From positions 1 through 7,556 of the forward strand of contig JAISVO010000022.1 in the NCBI GenBank assembly GCA_031271525.1: a stretch of DNA of 7,556 nt, in the 5' to 3' direction. The position numbers and the translations under genes were made by a program. The notes under the pieces were generated by a model. The model searched no databases and had not been told where the DNA came from. It saw only the letters and a list, made by a program, of their open reading frames with translations. The stretch's first letter is position 1. Every line of letters starts with the position of its first letter. Below, piece by piece: positions 1 through 5,528 of the stretch. The stretch is from Oscillospiraceae bacterium (GTDB lineage Bacteria; Bacillota; Clostridia; Oscillospirales; UBA929).

Positions 1-20
1 CGGGAAAGGACTTTTATATT

Positions 21-27
21 GGGAGGG
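21..27 (+). promoter_or_regulatory. Ribosome binding site for the GNAT-methyltransferase gene
   Basis: GGGAGGG lies 7 nt before the TTG at 35. It is the reason to accept a TTG start: no in-frame ATG lies near the beginning of the conserved GNAT domain, and the GTG at 37 is out of frame. Confidence 0.7.
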
Positions 28-34
28 AAACGCC

Positions 35-1255
35 TTGTGTAATATATTGACAAAGATAGAAACCAGTCGCCTGACGCTGCGGCCGCTCATCGCTTCAGAC
101 GCCGAAACCGTGGCACGCATCAGCCATCAGTCGTCCGGCGTGCGGTACATGGTTTTCGATGACGAAGCCGACGTACTCGCGTGGATTCAAAGTATAGACT
201 CTAATCATGACAAACCGTCTATGGCATTTGCGATCATACGCAAATCGGACGGAAAAATCATCGGCGCTATAGGCGTTGGCCCGGCGGAGGAACTGAACGG
301 GGAAATTGAACTCGTTTACTTCATTGGCGAAGAATATCAGGGCAACGGCTACGCCACCGAGGCGGGAAAGGCAATCATTTGGTGGTTATTTGAAAAAGTC
401 GGTCTTGATGTTCTGTCATCAACCGTCAGCCAAGAAAACGCTGTATCCCGGCGCGTTTTGGATAAATTGGGATTTGTCTGCGGCGGTACGCGTACGCTGC
501 CGCGCAAAGACGGTATTCGTATGTATGACTACTTCCGCCTGTATCACACGGACTGGCTCCCGGGGCCGGAGTGGGACGCTCAAACGCTGTATAAGGCCGA
601 GCCGATGGACGCCTTTTTCAACCTTCGCGCAGACACATACAACGCAAAAATGCTGTCGGACGGCGGCGGTGAAGATTATAAGAAGCTTGGTGGCTGTTTC
701 CCCGAAACCGACGCCGAGCTGTATATCCTCGATATAGGCTGCGGAACGGGCATAGAGCTTGAGAGCATATGGAAGCGTGTCCCGAACGCGCGCATCACCT
801 GCGTCGATGTGTCGCGCGGTATGCTCGACCTGCTGCTGAAAAACCACCCCGGCAGACATCGTCAGATAACGGTCGTCGAAGCGTCCTATGTGACATGGGC
901 ATACCCGGACAGCGCCTTTGATATTGTCGTTTCCAACATGACAATGCACCACTTTGGGGAGCGGGAAAAAATCGCGATCTACCGTAAAATCCTCGGCTCG
1001 CTGAAACCCGGAGGCTTCTACATAGAGGGCGATTTTATGGTGGACGCAATCGCCGCTCGGCAGTATAAGCGGCGTTACGAGATCATAACGGCAAACCTCC
1101 CGGAAGAGGCACAGCCCGGGCAGTATCATATTGACATACCGTTTACGATTGAGGTTCAGAAAAATCTATTGAAAGAGGCGGGATTCAACACCGTCGAAGT
1201 GCTGCGCGACGATATAAACCACGGCAGCGGCGCGATATTAAAAGCCGGAAAGTGA
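35..1255 (+). CDS. Bifunctional GNAT acetyltransferase / class I SAM-dependent methyltransferase
   Basis: A 406-residue protein with two catalytic domains. Residues about 8-172 form a RimJ/RimL-type GNAT domain. It starts with the typical ETSRLTLRPL strand, carries the acetyl-CoA loop in YQGNGYATEA (101-110, the Q/R-x-x-G-x-A pattern), and ends with ENAVSRRVLDKLGF (134-147), a hallmark of the family. Residues about 182-406 form a class I methyltransferase: SAM-binding motif I is LDIGCGTG (232-239), the acidic ribose-binding residue is probably D258 in CVDVS, and the post-motif III turn is LKPGG (323-327). Both domains keep their cofactor motifs, so both are probably active. The GNAT domain should transfer acetyl from acetyl-CoA to an amine, and the methyltransferase should methylate a small molecule or protein; neither acceptor can be named. 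The protein is cytoplasmic, with no signal peptide or membrane segment. It is the first gene of a plus-strand operon, with the next start 8 nt (or -4 nt) away. The TTG start is supported by GGGAGGG. The promoter is not visible in the 34 nt available upstream. Confidence 0.9.
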   Translation: MCNILTKIETSRLTLRPLIASDAETVARISHQSSGVRYMVFDDEADVLAWIQSIDSNHDKPSMAFAIIRKSDGKIIGAIGVGPAEELNGEIELVYFIGEEYQGNGYATEAGKAIIWWLFEKVGLDVLSSTVSQENAVSRRVLDKLGFVCGGTRTLPRKDGIRMYDYFRLYHTDWLPGPEWDAQTLYKAEPMDAFFNLRADTYNAKMLSDGGGEDYKKLGGCFPETDAELYILDIGCGTGIELESIWKRVPNARITCVDVSRGMLDLLLKNHPGRHRQITVVEASYVTWAYPDSAFDIVVSNMTMHHFGEREKIAIYRKILGSLKPGGFYIEGDFMVDAIAARQYKRRYEIITANLPEEAQPGQYHIDIPFTIEVQKNLLKEAGFNTVEVLRDDINHGSGAILKAGK

Positions 1256-1257
1256 GG
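1254..1257 (+). promoter_or_regulatory. Ribosome binding site deciding the kinase start
   Basis: GAGG overlaps the stop codon of the previous gene and lies 6 nt before the ATG at 1264. The alternative GTG at 1252 overlaps that stop by 4 nt (GTGA) but has only a weak GGA upstream. The ATG is therefore preferred; coupled initiation at the GTG remains possible. Confidence 0.5.
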
Positions 1258-1263
1258 AAGTCC

Positions 1264-2223
1264 ATGTACGGAAGCATTAAGCGCGACGCCGTATATATTA
1301 ACAACCTGCGCGGGTTTCTCCTGCGCGAGTACGGCATTGAGTCTCTCAACATAATCCCCGCCAAGCGCGGATACTACGGCGAGACATGGATGGTTGGCGC
1401 TGCGGGGCAAAGCTATTTCGTGAAACTCGACTATTCCGCCGCGCACAAATCTATATACGAGCGAAGTTTCCCGGTTATAGAGCAACTCCATAATCACGAT
1501 ATTGACTTTATAAGCCGAATTGTCAAAACAGCGGACGGCAGACTGTCCGCGCGATATAACGGAGCTGTTCTCGGCGTGTTCGACTGGATTGATGGTAATA
1601 ACATCCAAAACGAACGCACAAAAATAGCGGAGTACGAAATGCTGTCAAAGATATACACGATTCCCGCGGACGGCCTTACGATACCCCGCGAGGACTTTTC
1701 CGGTGATAGCGCCAAAAGATTCTTCAAGATGTGGGCTGCGCTCGGTGATAACAATATTGATTCGCTGTTCGAGAAAAACCGCGCCAAGCTGGAGCGCCGC
1801 GCCGCGCGGCTGAAACACTTTTCCGCGCTGTGCCGGGGCGACGCATCGGGATTTGTCATAACCCACGGCGACCCCGGCGGCAACGTCATCATGAATGGGG
1901 AAAAGTTCTACATCGTAGATTGGGACGGTCCCGTTCTCGCGCCGCCCGAAAGGGACGCGTGGTTTAGCTGCCTGTATCCGCAGTTTTCGGGTTGGGCTGA
2001 AGCTTCGTTTCACAAGGCGCTTTTGGATAACGGTATAGAATACGCGCTGCGCCCGGAGCGGCTGGCTTATTACTGCTATCACTCGTTTTTCTTCTACCTG
2101 ACCGAATATCTGGATACATGGTTTGACGTCGGCGACCGCTTCGGAAACATGGCGAAGAAACTGGACGAATATTTCCACTGCTGGATCGAGGAGCAGATTA
2201 AGTATGCCGATCAAAAGTATTGA
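1264..2223 (+). CDS. Aminoglycoside/spectinomycin phosphotransferase-like kinase (APH family)
   Basis: A 319-residue protein kinase-like phosphotransferase, assuming the ATG start. The catalytic loop is THGDPGGNV, with the candidate catalytic base D203 and metal ligand N207. The second metal motif is IVDWDGP, with D219 and D221. It is followed by LAPPERDAWF, a pattern I associate with spectinomycin 9-phosphotransferase-like members and related uncharacterised kinases. The N-terminal part (about 15-95) should form the ATP-binding lobe, with SYFVKLDY holding the likely ATP lysine. The expected reaction is ATP-dependent phosphorylation of a hydroxyl group on a small molecule in the cytoplasm. 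The family also contains sugar, choline and unknown-substrate kinases, so resistance to an aminoglycoside is not shown. One oddity is that only three residues separate the catalytic D from N, where classical APH enzymes have four (HGDxxxxN). It sits between the GNAT-methyltransferase and the serine hydrolase, 14 nt before the latter's ATG, and is almost certainly co-transcribed with both. Confidence 0.85.
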   Translation: MYGSIKRDAVYINNLRGFLLREYGIESLNIIPAKRGYYGETWMVGAAGQSYFVKLDYSAAHKSIYERSFPVIEQLHNHDIDFISRIVKTADGRLSARYNGAVLGVFDWIDGNNIQNERTKIAEYEMLSKIYTIPADGLTIPREDFSGDSAKRFFKMWAALGDNNIDSLFEKNRAKLERRAARLKHFSALCRGDASGFVITHGDPGGNVIMNGEKFYIVDWDGPVLAPPERDAWFSCLYPQFSGWAEASFHKALLDNGIEYALRPERLAYYCYHSFFFYLTEYLDTWFDVGDRFGNMAKKLDEYFHCWIEEQIKYADQKY

Positions 2224-2225
2224 AC

Positions 2226-2230
2226 GGAGG
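2226..2230 (+). promoter_or_regulatory. Ribosome binding site deciding the serine hydrolase start
   Basis: GGAGG lies 7 nt before the ATG at 2238. This favours that ATG over the upstream in-frame TTG at 2220, which would put the GGAGG inside the gene. Confidence 0.75.
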
Positions 2231-2237
2231 AGCACTT

Positions 2238-3263
2238 ATGAGGACAAAAATACCCGACAGCTATAACGGCGTCGTCTCAATCAAACGAAAAGGCGAGATA
2301 ATTCTTGAAGAAGCCTTTGACTACGCCGATCTTCCGAACAAACGCCTCAACAGGCTCGACACTATTTTTGTCACCGCGTCGGCCGGGAAGGTATTCACCG
2401 CCACAGGCGTTTTGAAGCTGATCGAACAGGGAAAGCTGGGCTTGGAAAGCGAGATTGGCGATCTGCTCAACTTTGACCTGAAGCAGATAGACCCTCGCAT
2501 TACCGTGCGGCAGCTGCTCACGCACACCTCCGGCATACCCGATTACTGGAACGAAGCGGAAATGGACGCCGTCGGCGCCCACTACTCCGATTTGTTCCGT
2601 GCTTTCCCATGCTATAATATCCGCAAGAACAGCGATATGATTCCACTGTTCATTGATCTGCCTATGCTGTACCCACGAGGGGAGAAGTTCCACTATAATC
2701 AAACCGGTTATGTCACGCTTGGTCTGATTATTGAGTTGGTCACGGGCCTGATGTTTGATGAATACCTCATCCGCGAGATCTTCACGCCCTGCGGGATGGA
2801 GCACACGCTATATCACGAATATGACAGGCTTCCGGCGAACTGCGCGAACGTCTATATTTACGATAAGGACAGGGGCGACTACTACACCAACATTTACAGC
2901 TCCGGAGCAAAAGGAACGGGAGACGGCGGCGCGTTCACAACCATAGGCGACATTGAGCGTTTCTGGCGCGGGCTGTACGGCGGAGAAATCATCAGCCGGG
3001 AAACGCTACGGCAAATGACGTCTCCGCAGGTAGCGGCGAAATGCTATGGCTACGGATTGTGGATGGAGGAATTGGCGGGGCGAAATATCCCGCATTTCGA
3101 GGGTTGCGAGGAGGGTATCAGCTTTCTTTCAACTTACGATGAAGCGGACGATCTGCTCATCACACTGATCAGCAACAAAGGCGACAACGTCTGGAATCTG
3201 AACCGGGAGATACTGCGGGAATTCTACGGCGAAATATCGCCTTATTTTGATTTTGGTGAATAA
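2238..3263 (+). CDS. Beta-lactamase-related serine hydrolase (class C / PBP4* fold)
   Basis: A 341-residue protein of the beta-lactamase/penicillin-binding-like serine hydrolase family. The catalytic SxxK motif is S48-A-G-K51, followed by the typical helix FTATGVLKLIEQGKL. LLTHTSGIPDY further on is a strong family signature. The second motif is at Y153-N-Q155 within FHYNQTGYVTLG, where the usual form is Y-x-N. A probable third motif is H286-F-E-G289, in the position of KTG or HxG. The enzyme should use S48 as a nucleophile to hydrolyse an ester, amide or peptide bond. Members include esterases, D-aminopeptidases and carboxypeptidases, and few are true beta-lactamases. There is no signal peptide, so it should act in the cytoplasm, which argues against a beta-lactam-resistance or cell-wall role. 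It is the third gene of the plus-strand operon, 14 nt after the kinase gene, with GGAGG giving a clear start. The length is normal for the family and the gene looks intact. Confidence 0.88.
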   Translation: MRTKIPDSYNGVVSIKRKGEIILEEAFDYADLPNKRLNRLDTIFVTASAGKVFTATGVLKLIEQGKLGLESEIGDLLNFDLKQIDPRITVRQLLTHTSGIPDYWNEAEMDAVGAHYSDLFRAFPCYNIRKNSDMIPLFIDLPMLYPRGEKFHYNQTGYVTLGLIIELVTGLMFDEYLIREIFTPCGMEHTLYHEYDRLPANCANVYIYDKDRGDYYTNIYSSGAKGTGDGGAFTTIGDIERFWRGLYGGEIISRETLRQMTSPQVAAKCYGYGLWMEELAGRNIPHFEGCEEGISFLSTYDEADDLLITLISNKGDNVWNLNREILREFYGEISPYFDFGE

Positions 3264-3271
3264 GGAGAAGA

Positions 3272-3457
3272 ATGTCCATATCAACCGAAATTTCCCGCCG
3301 CTTCTGGAATCTGCCGCAAAAGGCAAAGGAATTGGCCGAGACACGCGGCGTCGCGGCCATATCCTGCACATACCATAAATCAAATCGCTCTAGGTTCAGC
3401 ATACACCGATTGACCCGGGTTCGCAGCCCTTACCAGTACGCCGCCCAATCCGGATAG
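3272..3457 (+). CDS. Small hypothetical protein, possibly the truncated start of a fourth operon gene
   Basis: A 61-codon reading frame begins 8 nt after the serine hydrolase stop and has AGGAG (3263-3267) four nt before its ATG, so it was probably translated as part of the operon. The first 36 or so residues (MSISTEISRRFWNLPQKAKE and on to about TYHK) look like a normal soluble N-terminus. The remainder is rich in Arg and Ser and runs into the tail of the convergent GH88 gene, ending at 3457 inside it. I recognise no family. The likely reading is that the original gene was cut off at about 3380-3430, where base composition also changes. Alternatively it is a genuine short peptide or a chance frame. 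Confidence 0.4.
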   Translation: MSISTEISRRFWNLPQKAKELAETRGVAAISCTYHKSNRSRFSIHRLTRVRSPYQYAAQSG

Positions 3458-4545
3458 ACAATCCGCATCAGCGCCTCGGTGTAGAAGTAGTCCCCCCAAA
3501 GGGTGAACTCGTCGATCCCGGCGCCGAGCAGCCTGCCGTAGGTGGAGTGCTTCAGCAAGCCGTTTCCGGCCTCCTCCGCACGGGCCGCGTAGCTGTCAAT
3601 CAAACTTTCGAGGATTTTATACGCCATCTCTATGGTTTCTTTGCCGCAAAGGCCCTGCCTGTACCCCTCCAGAATCCCGCAGACCGTGATGGCGGACGCC
3701 GAGCTGTCGCGCGGTTCGTCTCCCTCCCTGAAATGGAAGTCCCAGTACGCCGCCAAGTCGCCCGGGAGGTGACGCAGGAAGTATTCGGTAACGCCCGCCC
3801 ACTGGGGCGGAATCGACGGGTCCTTGGTATACTTATAGTTCAGCGCCAAACCGCAGATCCCCCACGCCTGTCCCCGGGACCATGTGGAGGTGTCGGAATA
3901 GCCCTGCTTCGTCGCGCCGCGCAGGGGCGCGCCTGTCTCGGGGTCAAAGTAGAAGGTGTGATGGGTTGAAAAGTCCTCCCGGATTACGGTGTTCCGGGCG
4001 GTCTCCAGATGGCGTTCGGCGGTAACGCGGTAACTGTTGTCCCCCGTGACTTCGGCCGCCCAATAGAGCAACGGGAGGTTCAACAGGCAGTCGATGATCA
4101 GCCGGTATTCCGAGGGGTCGCCCATTTTTCCCCACGCCTGTAGAAACTGCCCTTTTTCGTGGAAACGGCTTTTCAGATTGTCCGCCGCAAGCAGCGCGGT
4201 TTCCTTGGCGAATACGCTGCCCGTCAGCTTATAGGCCGCGGCGCAGCTCAGCCCGAAGACAAACCCCATGTCATGGTTATCGACCCCCACCCGCCGGTCC
4301 AACCGATCCCGGAAGCTAACCAGATGCCTTTCCGCAGTCTCCCGGAAGATCGGCCTCATGGAGTGCTCCCAGAACATCCACATCAGCCCGGTGTAGAAAC
4401 CTGCGGTCCACTCGGTGTTCTCCCCCTTCGGGTAGATCCCGTTTTTGCTGGCCGGAGGAGGGAACCCCCCGGTAAAATCGCCCAGATGGGTTTCCGTGAT
4501 CGTCATCGCGCCGTCCAGCGCTCGCCTTGCCTTATCTGCGTCCAT
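3430..4545 (-). CDS. ugl: Unsaturated glucuronyl hydrolase (glycoside hydrolase family 88)
   Basis: A 371-residue protein, about the normal length for GH88 enzymes. Conserved blocks are DNHDMGF (89-95), IIDCLLNLPLLYWA (150-163), TWSRGQAWG (221-229), DSSASAI (280-286) and LWGDYFYTEALMR (349-361). By analogy with the Bacillus sp. GL1 enzyme, D92 and D152 should match the catalytic pair D88/D149. GH88 enzymes hydrate the C4-C5 double bond of the unsaturated uronic acid left at the non-reducing end after polysaccharide lyase cleavage, releasing the sugar as a keto acid. Substrates include oligosaccharides from glycosaminoglycans, gellan, xanthan and similar polymers. No signal peptide is seen, so it acts in the cytoplasm on imported oligosaccharides. 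I do not see the C-terminal Ser-x-x-Ser-x-Lys element known from streptococcal enzymes acting on sulfated substrates, so specificity is open. AGGAGG at 4553-4558 lies 7 nt before the ATG. The gene follows the MerR-GGDEF gene by 54 nt with no terminator between, so the two are probably co-transcribed. No lyase or transporter is in the window. Confidence 0.93.
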   Translation of the reverse strand: MDADKARRALDGAMTITETHLGDFTGGFPPPASKNGIYPKGENTEWTAGFYTGLMWMFWEHSMRPIFRETAERHLVSFRDRLDRRVGVDNHDMGFVFGLSCAAAYKLTGSVFAKETALLAADNLKSRFHEKGQFLQAWGKMGDPSEYRLIIDCLLNLPLLYWAAEVTGDNSYRVTAERHLETARNTVIREDFSTHHTFYFDPETGAPLRGATKQGYSDTSTWSRGQAWGICGLALNYKYTKDPSIPPQWAGVTEYFLRHLPGDLAAYWDFHFREGDEPRDSSASAITVCGILEGYRQGLCGKETIEMAYKILESLIDSYAARAEEAGNGLLKHSTYGRLLGAGIDEFTLWGDYFYTEALMRIVYPDWAAYW

Positions 4546-4552
4546 ACGCGAA

Positions 4553-4558
4553 CCTCCT
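4553..4558 (-). promoter_or_regulatory. Ribosome binding site of the GH88 gene
   Basis: On the minus strand this reads AGGAGG, 7 nt before the ATG at 4545. The stretch 4546-4599 between the MerR-GGDEF stop and this start holds no recognisable promoter or terminator. Confidence 0.75.
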
Positions 4559-4599
4559 CTCTGTTTGTAAGCTCCGAGACGTCCCCTTGTTGTGAGCTC

Positions 4600-5469
4600 C
4601 TACAACCGCCGGACGGTCACAGCGTCCTTCCCCGCGCGCCGCGCGTCCTCCACCGCGTCGACGGTTTCGTGCAGACGGAGCCGCAGCGTTTCCTTGGTGA
4701 CCGCGCCGGCAACAGCGCCGAAGCGCGAGCCTAGCATCCCTCCCGGCACCCCTTCGACGGTACTTCCCGCGTAGGCCGCAGCGATTTTTTGAAGCACCCT
4801 TTCGGCGTCCTCCGCGCCGCCGGGAAAGACGCCGGTAAACTCGTCGCCGTGGGAACGCCCCATGGCCCCGTCCGGCAACTCCGCCAACCCGCTTACAATG
4901 GCGTTGTAGAACGCCGCGATCACCCTGTCGCCGGCGTCGTGACCGTGGTTGTCGTTAACCGCCTTCATATGCCAGATGTCGCCCCGGAACAGCACAATTT
5001 CGGGTGTTTTCCCGATCAGCTCCTCCGCCTTCTCGACGACGGCGATGTCATTGGGCATATTCCGCATGATTTCACGCACGTCGGCAATCGGCGCCGACAT
5101 CAAGTCAACCGTCTTTTCCATCGAAAAATCCCCTTTCTCCAAAAAAGTGATCAGCCTGCCGATTTGCAGACCCCGGGTGATCTCCGCCTTGTAGCGGAGA
5201 AGACTGTCGGCGCGTTTCTCCCTGAGCAGACGGAGGAGCGCCGCGCTGTCCGCCGGTCCGCTCAGTACGGTTTTGATCTCCCGCAGGGTCAAGCCGACAT
5301 TCCGAAGGAGCAAAATCCATCGCAGGTACTTCTCCTGCCCCTCTCCGTACAGACGGTACCCCGTCCATTCGTCGGTCCGCTCCGGCTTCAGGACCCCCTC
5401 GGCGTCGTAGTGTCGCAAGAGCTTTGCCGAAACGCCGTTCTTTTGCGCGAATTCTCCGATCAATAGCAT
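4600..5469 (-). CDS. MerR-family transcriptional regulator with C-terminal GGDEF domain
   Basis: A 289-residue fusion. Residues 1-70 are a MerR winged helix-turn-helix: IGEFAQKNGVSAKLLRHYD, then GVLKPERTDEWTGYRLY, then RNVGLTLREIKTVL. Residues about 74-112 form the long helix through which MerR proteins dimerise. Residues about 113-157 are a linker. From about 157 to the end there is a GGDEF-like domain: D164-I-W-H-M-K169-A-V-N172-D, then GHDAGD181, then S-H207-G-D-E-F211. Compared with PleD, the metal ligand D164, the guanine contacts N172 and D181, and the D209/E210 pair are retained; R277 and K281 sit where PleD has K442 and R446. The first Gly of GGDEF is replaced by His, and no RxxD inhibitory site precedes it. 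It may therefore make c-di-GMP or a related product, or simply bind a nucleotide as effector. The protein is cytoplasmic. The start ATG follows AGGGG and a MerR-type promoter, so autoregulation is likely. The GH88 gene follows by 54 nt and is a probable second target. Confidence 0.87.
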   Translation of the reverse strand: MLLIGEFAQKNGVSAKLLRHYDAEGVLKPERTDEWTGYRLYGEGQEKYLRWILLLRNVGLTLREIKTVLSGPADSAALLRLLREKRADSLLRYKAEITRGLQIGRLITFLEKGDFSMEKTVDLMSAPIADVREIMRNMPNDIAVVEKAEELIGKTPEIVLFRGDIWHMKAVNDNHGHDAGDRVIAAFYNAIVSGLAELPDGAMGRSHGDEFTGVFPGGAEDAERVLQKIAAAYAGSTVEGVPGGMLGSRFGAVAGAVTKETLRLRLHETVDAVEDARRAGKDAVTVRRL

Positions 5470-5487
5470 GAAATCACCCCTGTGATA

Positions 5488-5518
5488 AGAATAGACCTTC
5501 CCCCACGGGGAAGGTCAA
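5488..5518 (-). promoter_or_regulatory. MerR-type promoter with 19-bp spacer for the MerR-GGDEF gene
   Basis: Reading the minus strand, a -35 box TTGACC (5518-5513, 5 of 6 to consensus) and a -10 box TATTCT (5493-5488, 4 of 6) are separated by exactly 19 bp (5512-5494). Most bacterial promoters have 17. The over-long spacer is the hallmark of promoters activated by MerR-family proteins, which untwist the DNA to realign the two boxes. Transcription would start near 5481, only about 12 nt before the ATG at 5469, leaving room for the AGGGG ribosome binding site. It begins 10 nt after the stop codon of the upstream hydrolase gene. Confidence 0.8.
5494..5516. promoter_or_regulatory. MerR operator: perfect 10-bp inverted repeat
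   Basis: The arms GACCTTCCCC (5494-5503) and GGGGAAGGTC (5507-5516) are exact inverse complements with a 3-nt centre. The repeat fills the spacer of the promoter and covers part of its -35 box, the placement seen for MerR-family operators. The ACCTTCCCC half-site resembles those of known MerR-type sites. The same stem could act as a weak terminator for the hydrolase gene upstream, but it has no proper T-run. Confidence 0.8.
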
Positions 5519-5528
5519 GAGATATTTT

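Noticed and set aside
15..20. TATATT as a -10 box for the plus-strand operon
   Set aside because: Transcription would start inside the ribosome binding site and no -35 can be seen in the few bases available; the promoter is probably outside the window.
419..1129. 236-codon minus-strand frame opposite the GNAT-methyltransferase gene
   Set aside because: Shadow of a gene with intact GNAT and SAM motifs; no ribosome binding site or family resemblance.
3417..3429. GGGTTCGCAGCCC resembling a tRNA T-arm
   Set aside because: Only three stem pairs form, and no anticodon arm or acceptor stem is found upstream, so it is not a tRNA or a clear tRNA attachment remnant.
4789..5466. 225-codon plus-strand frame opposite MerR-GGDEF
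   Set aside because: No motifs and no ribosome binding site; the minus strand has unambiguous MerR and GGDEF signatures and a promoter.
5494..5516. The palindrome as a rho-independent terminator of the hydrolase gene
   Set aside because: The stem is strong, but no T-run follows on the minus strand and its exact placement between TTGACC and TATTCT is far better explained as a MerR operator.
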